DNA from: Rhodococcus sp. G-MC3
Lineage (GTDB): Bacteria > Actinomycetota > Actinomycetes > Mycobacteriales > Mycobacteriaceae
Assembly: GCF_030063335.1 (NCBI RefSeq)
Contig: NZ_JASISW010000002.1
Coordinates: 186,001 to 250,000 of the forward strand
Direction of reading: 5' to 3'
Length of the DNA: 64,000 bases
The number at the start of each line of letters is the position of its first letter. Position 1 is the first letter of the stretch. Under the pieces are notes generated by a model that worked only from the letters and a program-made list of their open reading frames with translations, was not told the origin of the DNA and did no database searches. A program made the translations under genes and the position numbers. This document shows positions 18,234 through 27,298 of the stretch, piece after piece.

Positions 18234-19400
18234 TCACCCCACCGCGTCGTTGACATGACCGAACTGTCGCGACGAGTACGACGAATCGGACGTTCTCGGC
18301 CATGTGTCGACCCGGTTGACCTCCACCACGTCCGCGTCGAACAACTCGAGTTCGTGCAGCTTGCGTGCAGTGACTCCCACCCGTGTGTCGACCGAGGACA
18401 CCGTGGCGTTGAACGACTCCACGGCCTTGCCGATATGGCCTCCGAGCTTGTCGAGGTGCGAAGACACCACACCCAGCCGCGTGTACAACTCGCGGCCCAG
18501 TTGTTGGATACGAGCGGCGTCCTCGGCGAGAGACTCCTGCTTCCAGGTGTATGCCACGGTCCGTAGAAGTGCGACCAGAGTGGTAGGGGTGGCAAGAATC
18601 ACGTTTCTCGTGAATGCGTATTCGAGCAACGCCGAATCGGACGTGAGTGCCGCGTCGAGAAACGGGTCTCCCGGTACGAACAGGACGACGAATTCCGGCG
18701 TCGGCTCGAACGATCGCCAGTACTCCTTGGCAGCGAGCTGGTCCACATGGGTGCGCAGATGGCGTGCGTGCCGTGTGAGCTGTTTGGCGCGCAGGTCGGC
18801 ATCCTCTTCCTGGGCGGCGTCCAGGTAGGCCGCGAACGGTACTTTGGCGTCCACGACGATCTGTCGGCCGCCCGCGAGACGCACGATCATGTCCGGCCTG
18901 ATCCCGTTCTTGGTGACCTGAGTGTCGAAATCACAGTGCTTGACCATGCCCGCGAGTTCCACGACGCGCTCCAACTGCATCTCGCCCCACCGGCCCCTGA
19001 TCTGGGGGGCTCGAAGTGCCGTCACCAATTGCGACGTTTGAGTGGACAGCTGGACCGATGCGCGATGCATCCCCGAGACCTGTTCGGTGAGGCCCGCGTA
19101 GGCGCGGATGCGGTTGTGTTCGACCTGCCGTACGTGTTCGGTGAGTGCGTCGACTGCATCGTGCAGTGGTTCGACGAGATGCGACACCTGTTGCCCGATG
19201 GCGCCCGAATGCCTGCGCGCGGAGTCCTCGTTGACCGCGGCCAACGACCGCCTCAGCAAAGCCTCGTTGTCGCGCAGTGCAGCCAACTGCGCTTCGGCGC
19301 GCACGGCCCGGTCGCCGACCCTCGACGCGTGCAGCAACCACCCCATGGCGCCGCCGACCAACAGGGCGAAAACCATGCCCAGAGCAGTAAGTGCGTTCAT
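18234..19400 (-). CDS. rmuC: DNA recombination protein RmuC
   Basis: 388 residues. An N-terminal membrane helix (MVFALLVGGAMGWLLHA) is followed by a coiled coil (about 30-125) and a C-terminal nuclease-like domain. Family blocks include GRWGEMQLERVVELAGMVKHCDFDTQ, the putative catalytic RPDMIVRLAGGRQIVVDAKVPFAAYL (D/E-x-K-type) and FVVLFVPGDPFLDAAL. RmuC limits recombination between inverted repeats; the biochemical activity remains poorly defined. It lies next to the divergently transcribed sbcDC, another enzyme of DNA hairpin processing, which is a sensible functional neighbourhood. Confidence 0.93.
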   Translation of the reverse strand: MNALTALGMVFALLVGGAMGWLLHASRVGDRAVRAEAQLAALRDNEALLRRSLAAVNEDSARRHSGAIGQQVSHLVEPLHDAVDALTEHVRQVEHNRIRAYAGLTEQVSGMHRASVQLSTQTSQLVTALRAPQIRGRWGEMQLERVVELAGMVKHCDFDTQVTKNGIRPDMIVRLAGGRQIVVDAKVPFAAYLDAAQEEDADLRAKQLTRHARHLRTHVDQLAAKEYWRSFEPTPEFVVLFVPGDPFLDAALTSDSALLEYAFTRNVILATPTTLVALLRTVAYTWKQESLAEDAARIQQLGRELYTRLGVVSSHLDKLGGHIGKAVESFNATVSSVDTRVGVTARKLHELELFDADVVEVNRVDTWPRTSDSSYSSRQFGHVNDAVG

Positions 19401-19534
19401 GAGCGACGATGATGCACGAGAGCACCGACACGGTCGGGGGATGCGGACGATTTCGCCAGACCTTTTGGTGCCACTCGGGTGACGGCAGGCGAGCCTGGAC
19501 GAGTTTGTCGGTGGCTCGCGTTAGCGTCGTGGAC

Positions 19535-20731
19535 ATGAAGATCCTGCACACCTCGGACTGGCACATCGGACGCACGTTCCACGGCGTCGATCTGCTGGCC
19601 GACCAGGCTGCCGCGTTGGCTGCCGTCGCGGATCTGGTTGCGGCGCACGGCATCGACGTCGTCGTGGTTCCCGGTGACATCTACGACCGCGCAGTTCCCA
19701 GCGCGGACGCCGTTCTCGTGTGCAACAGAGGTCTGGAGGCCATCCGTGCAGCGGGGGCAGTCATCGTCGCGACGTCGGGCAATCATGATTCTCCTGCACG
19801 GCTCGGTGCAGGCGCAGCGTTCGCCGCTGCCGGCGGGCTTCACTTGATGACGCGGGTCGCAGACGTGGGTCGTCCCGTTGTGATCGACGACGAGTTCGGT
19901 ACTGTCGCGTTCTACGGAATCCCTTATCTGGAGCCGGAAACCACGAGAGCCGAACTCGACATTCCCTCGGCGCGCACCCATGCCGAGGTGCTCACCGCTG
20001 CGATGGGCCGGGTCACTGCCGATCTGGATGATCGCCGTGCCGATGGTTCCACGGTGAGATCCGTTGTTCTGGCACACGCTTTCGTCGTCGGCGGCGAGGC
20101 GACGGGCTCGGAGCGTTCCATCTCGGTCGGCGGCGTCGAGACTGCGCCTGCGTCTGCGTTCGACGGCGTGGATTACGTTGCGTTGGGGCACTTGCATTCT
20201 CCGCAGACGTTGAGCGAGCGGGTCCGGTATTCGGGTTCACCACTTCCGTATTCGTTCGGCGAACGCAGTCATCGCAAGGCTGTGTGGATTCTGGAACTCG
20301 ACGCGGACGGTCTGACGGCGGTGGATCGTGTCGAGCTGCCGGTCGTGCGTGGGCTCAGCAGGATCGAGGGCACAGTAGAAGAGTTGTTGAGCGAGGAGCG
20401 TTTCGCCGGTGCGGAAGAGCACTACGTCTCCGCTGTACTGACCGATGCAGTTCGTCCGGTCGATGCGATGCGTTCGCTGCGCACCAGGTTCCCGCACGCC
20501 GTTCACCTCGAATGGAATCGTCCCGCCGGTGATTCGACTCTGCGCTACCGCGACAGGGTTCGCGGTCGGACCGACAGTGAGATCCTGGCATCGTTCGTCA
20601 CCGATATGCGTAGTACGCCGTCGCCCAGTGAGGTTCGTCTACTCGAACGCGCATTGACGAGCGTCCAGGCCGATGAGGTCGCTGCTGACAGCGTCTCCGA
20701 GCAGTACGAACTGTTCGGGAAGTCCGCGTGA
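19535..20731 (+). CDS. sbcD: Nuclease SbcCD subunit D
   Basis: 398-residue calcineurin-like phosphoesterase subunit of the SbcCD nuclease (Mre11 homologue). Metal-site motifs are MKILHTSDWHIGR at the start, VVPGDIYDRAVPS, ATSGNHDSPARL and YVALGHLHSPQ, with the expected Asp/His/Asn residues. ATG 19535 begins the first motif exactly, which fixes the start. Its stop overlaps the sbcC GTG start. With SbcC it cleaves DNA hairpins and protein-blocked ends. Confidence 0.96.
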   Translation: MKILHTSDWHIGRTFHGVDLLADQAAALAAVADLVAAHGIDVVVVPGDIYDRAVPSADAVLVCNRGLEAIRAAGAVIVATSGNHDSPARLGAGAAFAAAGGLHLMTRVADVGRPVVIDDEFGTVAFYGIPYLEPETTRAELDIPSARTHAEVLTAAMGRVTADLDDRRADGSTVRSVVLAHAFVVGGEATGSERSISVGGVETAPASAFDGVDYVALGHLHSPQTLSERVRYSGSPLPYSFGERSHRKAVWILELDADGLTAVDRVELPVVRGLSRIEGTVEELLSEERFAGAEEHYVSAVLTDAVRPVDAMRSLRTRFPHAVHLEWNRPAGDSTLRYRDRVRGRTDSEILASFVTDMRSTPSPSEVRLLERALTSVQADEVAADSVSEQYELFGKSA

Positions 20732-23718
20732 GACTTCATACGCTCGAGATCACGGCCTTCGGTCCGTTCGCTGGTTCGCACTCCGTGGACTTCGACGCTC
20801 TCGGCTCGGATGGCCTGTTTCTGCTGCACGGTCAGACGGGCGCAGGCAAGACCACCATCCTCGACGCCGTCGCATTCGCGTTGTACGGCACGGTCCCCGG
20901 TGCTCGCAAGGAGGGCAAACGTCTGCTCTCGGATCACGCCGGACCTGGGTCCGTCCCGACGGTTGCCCTGGAGGCGACTCTCGGAGGTCGGAGGGTCCGC
21001 ATCGTCCGCAGTCCCGAGTTCTCCAGGCCGAAGAAGCGGGGGACCGGAACGACGAAGCAGAATGCCAAAGCATCGCTGACGTGGCTCGACGGTGTAGGCC
21101 AGAACCTCACGCGCCTCGACGAAATCGGCGATGCCGTCGGCGCAGCACTTGGCATGAGTGCAGACCAGTTCTTTCAGGTCGTCCTGCTACCTCAGGGTGA
21201 GTTCGCGAAATTTCTGCGCGCCGACAGTGACGAGCGCGGAAACCTACTAGAGAGGCTGTTCGACACGAGCCGGTTCGGCGATATCGAGGAATGGTTCGCC
21301 GACGCACGACGGACCAGTGCAGTCACACTGGAATCGAGTCGCATCTCGATCGACAAACTGCTGGGCCAAATTTCGACGGCCTCGGGTCAAGACGAGCAGC
21401 TCGATCGGGTGCCGATGGACTGGGCATCCGACGTTCTCGATTCCGCTCGTGAGTCATTCGCTGAGGCCACTGCCACGTTGAACGCAGCAAGGACAGCGTC
21501 CGACACCGCGGTCGCCACGCTCAAGGCACTCGAAACCACACTTGACTGTCAACGGCGCAGAAGCGCTGCGCTGGAACAACTCACAGAGTTTCAGGCGGGT
21601 GCGTCCGAGCGAGAGGCGATGCGCCTGGAGCTGGAACGGTCGGCTGCGGCCGGTCCCATCGCAGCGTTGGACACCGATCTCGACGCCGCAACTTCAAAGC
21701 ACACGGTTGCCGCCGGCGCCGCCGACCGTGCGCGCGCGGCACTCGCGCAACACGGCGGTGCGCAAGCGGTACTGGACGGATTGTCCGCGTCCGGCGCGGA
21801 GACTCTCGCCGATCGTGCTGTCGTCGCCGGTGCGGTTCGCAAGTGGACCACCGAGGTCGGTGCCCTCGACGAACTCCGAACTCTCACACGGCGTGCGGGA
21901 GCCGAGGAACGCACTGCGGCGACGCTCGCCGCCGAGCAGGCATCCGTCGAGAAACTGGTCGTCAGTCTCCAAGCGGAGCGATCCGCGCTGCCCGCCGCCA
22001 TCGTGTCCGTCGAGAAGGCTGTGCACGGTTCGGTACATGCGGCCGCGGGAATCACGGCCCTCGAAGCGGAATCGACCCGTACTGCCCAGGCTGCCGAAGC
22101 TGCAATCGAACTGGCGAAAACCCGCACGAGAATCACGGCTGCGGAGAAGGCGCACGAGAGTGCGCGCGCAGTGCACAACGATGCGCGGGCACACACACTG
22201 AACCTCCGCGAGCAACGCTTGTCCGGGATGGCTGCCGAGCTGGCTGCCCGGCTCATCGCCGGAGAACCCTGCGACGTGTGTGGGTCGCCGTCGCATCCCG
22301 ATCCGGCTCACGCATCCGAGTCCTCCGTCACCAAGCACGACGAGGAGAACGCCTCGGCGCGCGAGCACAAGGCGGCTTCTGCCTTGGAGAAGAAGGCCGC
22401 AGAACTCGCGGCACTCGTCCGTACTCATGACGTGCTCGCGCAGCAATCGGGTGATCGGGACAGCGCCGAGCTGGCCCGCGCCCTCGACGCGGTCACCTCT
22501 GCTTTGTCAGCTGCACGCGCCGAGTCAGCGCAGCTGGAGACGCTGCGGAGCAAACTTGGTCACCTGCGTACCGAGGACGAGCGACTGTCCATTGTCATCG
22601 GTGAACAGCAGGCCGCCGCCGCGGGTCTGTCGGCTCGTGCCGCGCAGGTGCGCAAGTCCGTCGACGAGATGCGAGCCAGGATTGCTGCGGCCATCGTGGG
22701 CACGGAGTCCATCGACGAGCGAACGGGCAGGCTCGAGAAGCTGATGTCGTTGTCGACGGAACTGTTGGATCGACGCGCCGACAAGGCGAACACCGCCGCG
22801 GATGTTCGGTCCATCAACGGCCAGCTTGATGCTCGAATCGCGGAGTCGGGGTTCGAGTCCGCCGACGAGGCGGCGCGAGCCGTGGTGACACCGGCGAGAG
22901 TGCACGCGATCGACACGCTGCTGAGCTCGGCCAACGATCGTCGCGCGCATGCGGAACAGGTTCTCGCAGAACCCGCGATCGCCGCCGTCGCTGGCACCGA
23001 TCCCGTCGACACGTCAGCGCCGACAGAGGCCGTCGATGCCGCAGCAACCGAACTGCATGCTGCCGTGGCGACGCATGCCGAACGTAAGCGCCGCGCAGAG
23101 CAACTCGAAGGTCTGACGGCGCAGCTGTGGGCGGCTGTCGATCGGGCTGCTCCGATGCAGGCCAAGCACGACGAGCTAGCCGCACTCGCCGACGTCGTTG
23201 CCGGGCGCGGGCAGAATGCACGCAAGATGTCGCTTCGTTCCTACGTACTGGCGTCGCGGTTGGAAGATGTCGCCGAGTCGGCGTCGGCGCGTCTGGGCCG
23301 AATGTCCGCGGGGCGGTACGAGTTCGTGCATTCCGACGATGCCGAATCCCGCGGGAGACGAGGTGGACTGGGCCTCGACATCCGCGACGACTACACCGGC
23401 GTTGTTCGGTCGGCGAAGACGTTGTCGGGAGGCGAGTCGTTCCTCGCTTCGCTGGCGTTGGCTCTGGGCCTCGCCGATGTAGTCGCCGCGGAATCCGGCG
23501 GCGTGGTGCTGGACACGATGTTCATCGACGAAGGCTTCGGCACGCTCGACGCCGACACTCTCGAATCGGTGATGGGCGTGCTCGACGAACTACGTGCAGG
23601 CGGACGAGTGGTCGGTATCGTCAGTCACGTCGACGAAATGCGCCAACGCATTCCCAGCCGCCTGCACGTGATCCGCGAGCGGGATGGGTCGAGACTTCAG
23701 CTCTTCGCCGCATCCTGA
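20728..23718 (+). CDS. sbcC: Nuclease SbcCD subunit C
   Basis: 996-residue SMC/Rad50-type ATPase. Walker A GQTGAGKTT is at 35-43, a zinc-hook CDVC (C515, C518) sits near the middle between two long Ala/Glu-rich coiled coils, and the ABC signature LSGGESFLASLALALGLADV precedes Walker B DTMFIDEGFGTLD close to the C-terminus. All elements needed for ATP-driven control of SbcD are present. It starts with GTG overlapping sbcD by 4 nt. Its last 22 bp overlap the convergent AI-2E gene. Confidence 0.97.
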   Translation: MRLHTLEITAFGPFAGSHSVDFDALGSDGLFLLHGQTGAGKTTILDAVAFALYGTVPGARKEGKRLLSDHAGPGSVPTVALEATLGGRRVRIVRSPEFSRPKKRGTGTTKQNAKASLTWLDGVGQNLTRLDEIGDAVGAALGMSADQFFQVVLLPQGEFAKFLRADSDERGNLLERLFDTSRFGDIEEWFADARRTSAVTLESSRISIDKLLGQISTASGQDEQLDRVPMDWASDVLDSARESFAEATATLNAARTASDTAVATLKALETTLDCQRRRSAALEQLTEFQAGASEREAMRLELERSAAAGPIAALDTDLDAATSKHTVAAGAADRARAALAQHGGAQAVLDGLSASGAETLADRAVVAGAVRKWTTEVGALDELRTLTRRAGAEERTAATLAAEQASVEKLVVSLQAERSALPAAIVSVEKAVHGSVHAAAGITALEAESTRTAQAAEAAIELAKTRTRITAAEKAHESARAVHNDARAHTLNLREQRLSGMAAELAARLIAGEPCDVCGSPSHPDPAHASESSVTKHDEENASAREHKAASALEKKAAELAALVRTHDVLAQQSGDRDSAELARALDAVTSALSAARAESAQLETLRSKLGHLRTEDERLSIVIGEQQAAAAGLSARAAQVRKSVDEMRARIAAAIVGTESIDERTGRLEKLMSLSTELLDRRADKANTAADVRSINGQLDARIAESGFESADEAARAVVTPARVHAIDTLLSSANDRRAHAEQVLAEPAIAAVAGTDPVDTSAPTEAVDAAATELHAAVATHAERKRRAEQLEGLTAQLWAAVDRAAPMQAKHDELAALADVVAGRGQNARKMSLRSYVLASRLEDVAESASARLGRMSAGRYEFVHSDDAESRGRRGGLGLDIRDDYTGVVRSAKTLSGGESFLASLALALGLADVVAAESGGVVLDTMFIDEGFGTLDADTLESVMGVLDELRAGGRVVGIVSHVDEMRQRIPSRLHVIRERDGSRLQLFAAS

Positions 23719-24920
23719 TCAGTCTTGTCCTGAGCTTTCTTCGAATCCTTGTAGTCGCCGTCGTCATCGGTTGCAAGGTCCTTGGCATCCGGTGCTTCGT
23801 TTTCCAGCACGGCCTGGTTTGCCTCGCTAGAGCGCTTGTCGATCTGCTCGGAGACATACCGAATCAACACCGCTGCGACCGCGGTTGCGGGCACCGCCAG
23901 GAAAGCGCCGATGATGCCGAATACCGAGCTGCCGCCGGTTACGGCGAGCAGGACGATCGCCGGATGCAGGTTCATGCTGCGACTCTGCAGGAGCGGCTGC
24001 AGCACATTGCCTTCCAGCTGCTGTACCGCGAAGATGATGACCAGCACGATCAACGCCGTGGTCGGTCCGTTAGCGACCAGCGCGACAAGCACTGCCAGGG
24101 CCCCGGCCACGAAGGCACCGACGATCGGAATGAAGCCACCGAGGAACGTCAAGGTTGCGAGGACAAGTGCCAACGGCACACCCAGAATTACCAATCCGAG
24201 ACCGATGAAGAACGCGTCGATGAGACTGACGATTGCCTGCGTGCGTATGAATCCGCCGAGTGTCGCCCACATCCGCGCAAGAATCTCGGAAAGGTGACTT
24301 CCAGCGCGACCGCCGACGAATCCGTGCAGCCACGGGATGAACTTGAGACCGTCCTTGACGAAGAAGAACGTCAGTACCAGCACCAGCGCGAGGGTCACCA
24401 GAATCGAGCCGGCAGCGGAAACCCCGCTGAACACACCCGACGCGATCGCGGTGCCACTGTCCTGCAAGCGCGAGGTGATCGAGGAGACGGCATTGTCGAT
24501 CTGGTCGTCCTGAAGATTGACCGGCGGCCCCTTCAACCAGTCCTGAACCTGAGACACACCGGCGGACGCCTTGTCGACGAGCTCAGGAGCGGAATCGACG
24601 ACGGACGGGACGATCAAAGTGATGATGCCGCCGATGACGAGAAAGAACACGATGAGCGACGCGGCAGCGGACACCGCAGGCGGAAGACCGACACGCATCA
24701 TCCACTTGGTCGGCGGCCACAGTACGGTCGCGACGATGATCGCCAACAGTGCTGGCAGAATCACCACCCACAGTGCCGAAATCAGCCAGCCGAGAACCCA
24801 CGCACCGGCGGCCACAGCCACCAGAATGAGTGACCACTTGGCCAACCACACTCCGCCGACTCCGATAAGGTCACCCCGATCACGTTCGGGCTTTACATCG
24901 GGCACTGCCTGCTCTGTCAC
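23697..24920 (-). CDS. AI-2E family transporter
   Basis: 407 residues with about eight hydrophobic segments in the pattern of the AI-2E/UPF0118 family (PF01594). The N-terminal pair AKWSLILVAVAAGAWVLGWLISALWVVILPALLAIIVATVLWPP and the late GFIPIVGAFVAGALAVLVALVANGPTTALIVLVIIF with EGNVLQPLLQSRSMNLHP are characteristic. Members include the AI-2 exporter TqsA and Na+/H+ antiporters, so substrate is uncertain. The C-terminal tail is charged and probably cytoplasmic. GTG 24920 follows AAGGA; the frame is open to 25010 without similarity. Confidence 0.88.
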   Translation of the reverse strand: MTEQAVPDVKPERDRGDLIGVGGVWLAKWSLILVAVAAGAWVLGWLISALWVVILPALLAIIVATVLWPPTKWMMRVGLPPAVSAAASLIVFFLVIGGIITLIVPSVVDSAPELVDKASAGVSQVQDWLKGPPVNLQDDQIDNAVSSITSRLQDSGTAIASGVFSGVSAAGSILVTLALVLVLTFFFVKDGLKFIPWLHGFVGGRAGSHLSEILARMWATLGGFIRTQAIVSLIDAFFIGLGLVILGVPLALVLATLTFLGGFIPIVGAFVAGALAVLVALVANGPTTALIVLVIIFAVQQLEGNVLQPLLQSRSMNLHPAIVLLAVTGGSSVFGIIGAFLAVPATAVAAVLIRYVSEQIDKRSSEANQAVLENEAPDAKDLATDDDGDYKDSKKAQDKTDQDAAKS

Positions 24921-25046
24921 GTAACAAGTCCTTCTCTCCGCGTCTGCTCTCGCAGCCGTCAGTGGGCCCGACACCCGCTGTACTCGAGTGACTCTAACTT
25001 CTCGAACCACCGATCTACCCGCCCGGCGACTCCCTCAACCGTGGCT

Positions 25047-25086
25047 ACCTTCCGACGGCCTCGTTCACCTTCCGACGGCCTCGTGC
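25047..25086. repeat. Tandem 20-bp duplication at the ogt 3' end
   Basis: Two direct units, ACCTTCCGACGGCCTCGTTC and ACCTTCCGACGGCCTCGTGC, differ at one base. The ogt stop codon (25065-25067) spans the unit junction, and the second unit encodes the C-terminal EAVGR residues. It looks like a replication-slippage duplication that copied the gene end downstream. Confidence 0.8.
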
Positions 25087-25568
25087 GCTAGGAGCCATGT
25101 CTTCGCCGGCAACCCCCACCGAAACCCGCCGAGCGCGCCGCCGATGCGAAAGACCCGGTGGCAGGGCACGAAGAGGGCGGCAGCGTTGCGCGCGCAGGCC
25201 GACGCGGCCCCGCGGATCGCGGCCGGGCGCCCCGCCAGCGCAGCGAACTCCGAGTACGTCACGGGTTCGCCCGCGGGGACCTCACGCAGAATTTTCCAGG
25301 CGTGCATGAGGAATTCTCCGGACTGCTGTGAAACGGGCACGTCCTCGATGGCCCCGAGCTCACCGCGGTGGTAGGCGTCGACGGCGTCGGTGATGCTGCC
25401 GAGGCGCTTCGCCGGGGAGAAGTCCGCAGGCCGCAGTGACCTGTGAATCAGCGGAACGAGATCGTGGACATTGGCGGTCCATCCCGAGGCCAATACGGAT
25501 CCGCCGTCGTCGACGATGGTCGTGAACGGTCCGATCGGGGTATCGGTGGTGGCGAAAATACCGGTCAT
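25065..25568 (-). CDS. ogt: Methylated-DNA-protein cysteine methyltransferase
   Basis: 167 residues. Suicide repair protein transferring methyl groups from O6-methylguanine to its active cysteine, C136 in the hallmark FVPCHRVF. Further conserved positions are IRGAASACARNAAALF before the motif and GGFRWGLPAKTWLLAHE after it. The ATG (25566-25568) overlaps the alkA stop (ATGA), so both are translated from one message, as in other actinobacterial alkylation-repair operons (Rv1316c-Rv1317c). Confidence 0.96.
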   Translation of the reverse strand: MTGIFATTDTPIGPFTTIVDDGGSVLASGWTANVHDLVPLIHRSLRPADFSPAKRLGSITDAVDAYHRGELGAIEDVPVSQQSGEFLMHAWKILREVPAGEPVTYSEFAALAGRPAAIRGAASACARNAAALFVPCHRVFRIGGALGGFRWGLPAKTWLLAHEAVGR

Positions 25569-27010
25569 GATCTCCTTCTTTCGAGTGCAACGTTCCACAG
25601 GTGCATCGAGACGTAGGAACGCCACGGCGCCCAGCGGTGCGAATCGGTCAGTGAAATGTCCAGTGCTTCGGCGCCCTGACGGACGACGAGGTCGGTGTCG
25701 AGCAGAACGTCGGGATCGGCGAGCATCCGCATGACGACGTACCGGGCCGTCCAGGGTCCGATTCCTTTGAGTGCGAGCAGGTCTCGTTCGAGTTCGTCGG
25801 CTGGCCGTGCCGTGTGCAGGACGATCTTGCCCGACGCCAAGGCGTCGGCAACTCCGATGATGGAGTTCACGCGGGCGACCGGACCGGCGAGTACTTCGTG
25901 GCCGCGCTCGGCGATGACGGAGGACTCGGGGAACAACCTGGTGATGTCGCCGCCGAGTGGGTCCTCGATCGGGGTTCCCAGCGTCTCGACCAGTCGTGTG
26001 GTGTGTGTTGCTGCAGCGCGTAACGATATCTGCTGACCGATCATTGTGCGTAGCAGCAATTCTTCGCCGTCTACGTTTCCCGGCGCTCGAATTCCTCGGT
26101 GAAGCGCCACGTTCGGCGCGAGTGCGGGATCTTCGCTCAACGCGGTATCCACTGCGTCGGGGTCGGCATCGAGATCGAGGAGATGACGAATACGAGCAAC
26201 CGCGGGTGCGAGATCGCGCATGTCCTTCAGGCTCAGAGTTGTCTCGACATACCCGTCCTCGATGCGGAGGCCGACGACGGCATGGCCATGCGGCAACCTG
26301 AGCGAACGCCGGTAGGTACCGTCGATGAACGACTCGATTCCTGGGACGGCGTGACCCTGGAGGAACCAGTTGAGCCACTGCTTGTCGATCGGTTGTCGGT
26401 AGGGCAGTCGCACGACGACCGTGCCGTTCGATGACATGGTTTTCTTTCTGGTGGCCTCCTCGCGCAACGTGGTCGGGTTGACGGCGAACACTTCTCGCAC
26501 GGTGTCGTTGAACTGTCGAACGCTGGCGAAGCCGGAGGCGAATGCGATGTCGCTCATCGGCATGTCCGTGGTCTGGATCAGCGTCCGGGCGGTGTGTGCA
26601 CGGTGGGCGCGTGCCAGTGCGAGCGGTCCGGCGCCGATCTCGCTCGTGAGTACTCGGGTGAGTTGCCGAGTGGAATAGCCGAGAGTATCGGCGAGGGAGT
26701 CGACGCCACCGCGTTCGACGGCACCGTCCGAGATGAGCCGCATTGCCCGAGAAGTCAAGTCGGAATTGATGTTCCAGCGCGGTGACCCGGGGGTGGCGTC
26801 GGGCTGGCAGCGACGGCACGCACGGTAACCCTCCTGCTGAGCGGCGGCGGCAGTGGGCACGAACGTGACGTTCTTCGCTTTCGGCGTGGTGGCCGGGCAC
26901 GACGGGCGGCAATAGATGCCCGTCGTGCGTACGGCTGTGAAGAACTGCCCGTCGAAGCGAGTGTCTCGCGCTGATACGGCCCGGTAGCACCGTTCGAAAT
27001 CCAACTCCAT
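25565..27010 (-). CDS. alkA: Ada-AlkA fusion: methylation sensor plus 3-methyladenine DNA glycosylase
   Basis: 481 residues in three parts. An Ada N-terminal zinc domain has C34, C38, C65 and C68 (YCRPSC and CRRC); in Ada one such Cys accepts methyl from phosphotriesters and turns the protein into an activator. An AraC-type HTH follows (about 85-180, RQLTRVLTSEIGAGPLALARAHR). The rest is an AlkA glycosylase with N-terminal subdomain, HhH motif LKGIGPWTARY and catalytic Asp in LLDTDLVV (about 438). It should both sense methylation damage and excise alkylated bases, regulating its own operon with ogt. ATG 27010 is chosen over GTG 27019 because it is closer to the family start; neither has a strong ribosome site. 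Confidence 0.94.
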   Translation of the reverse strand: MELDFERCYRAVSARDTRFDGQFFTAVRTTGIYCRPSCPATTPKAKNVTFVPTAAAAQQEGYRACRRCQPDATPGSPRWNINSDLTSRAMRLISDGAVERGGVDSLADTLGYSTRQLTRVLTSEIGAGPLALARAHRAHTARTLIQTTDMPMSDIAFASGFASVRQFNDTVREVFAVNPTTLREEATRKKTMSSNGTVVVRLPYRQPIDKQWLNWFLQGHAVPGIESFIDGTYRRSLRLPHGHAVVGLRIEDGYVETTLSLKDMRDLAPAVARIRHLLDLDADPDAVDTALSEDPALAPNVALHRGIRAPGNVDGEELLLRTMIGQQISLRAAATHTTRLVETLGTPIEDPLGGDITRLFPESSVIAERGHEVLAGPVARVNSIIGVADALASGKIVLHTARPADELERDLLALKGIGPWTARYVVMRMLADPDVLLDTDLVVRQGAEALDISLTDSHRWAPWRSYVSMHLWNVALERRRS

Positions 27011-27085
27011 GGGCTCCACTGTGTCACCGGTCCGAGTCCGGTGCTAGCGGAAATCGGACACAGTGCGCGCAGCCTGCGGGGTGCA

Positions 27086-27106
27086 TCGAGACAGGCAGTG
27101 TCTCGA
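27086..27106. terminator. Hairpin downstream of ybdD
   Basis: Perfect 8-bp stem TCGAGACA/TGTCTCGA with a 5-nt loop GGCAG, 21 nt after the ybdD stop in the direction of transcription. There is no U-run, so it may be a weak terminator or 3' stabiliser of the cstA-ybdD message. Confidence 0.4.
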
Positions 27107-27126
27107 GACAGGTAGGTTTCGGGCGG

Positions 27127-27297
27127 TCAGCAGCAGCGGGCGCTCGGGTTGGTGTCGGCTTCGGCGTACCGGTCCCGCCAGAACTGACGTTCCGATGGGA
27201 CAGGCTCGCCCGGATGGACGCGTCGCATGTGCGCGAGGTACCGCTCGTAGTCCTTGTCGCCCATCACCGAGGTGATCCACCACCAGAGACCACGCAT
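27127..27297 (-). CDS. ybdD: YbdD/YjiX family small protein
   Basis: 56 residues, read by hand: MRGLWWWITSVMGDKDYERY, then LAHMRRVHPGEPVPSERQFW, ending PSARCC. The WW..I...G...Y..Y..H....HP..P....FWR..Y pattern and the C-terminal CC pair are those of YbdD/YjiX, which accompany CstA and BtsT and are needed for pyruvate uptake activity in E. coli. It starts 1 nt after the cstA stop codon, so it is translationally coupled to the transporter. Confidence 0.93.
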   Translation of the reverse strand: MRGLWWWITSVMGDKDYERYLAHMRRVHPGEPVPSERQFWRDRYAEADTNPSARCC

Positions 27298-27298
27298 G

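Noticed and set aside
23127..24833. 568-codon plus-strand frame crossing the sbcC end and the AI-2E gene
   Set aside because: It is out of frame with sbcC and antisense to the transporter; the product is Arg/Asp/Gln-rich without similarity.
25065..26990. One long 641-residue minus-strand protein ending in the Ogt sequence
   Set aside because: Its N-terminal 470 residues are an out-of-frame shadow of alkA; the real ogt starts at 25568 with an ATGA overlap.
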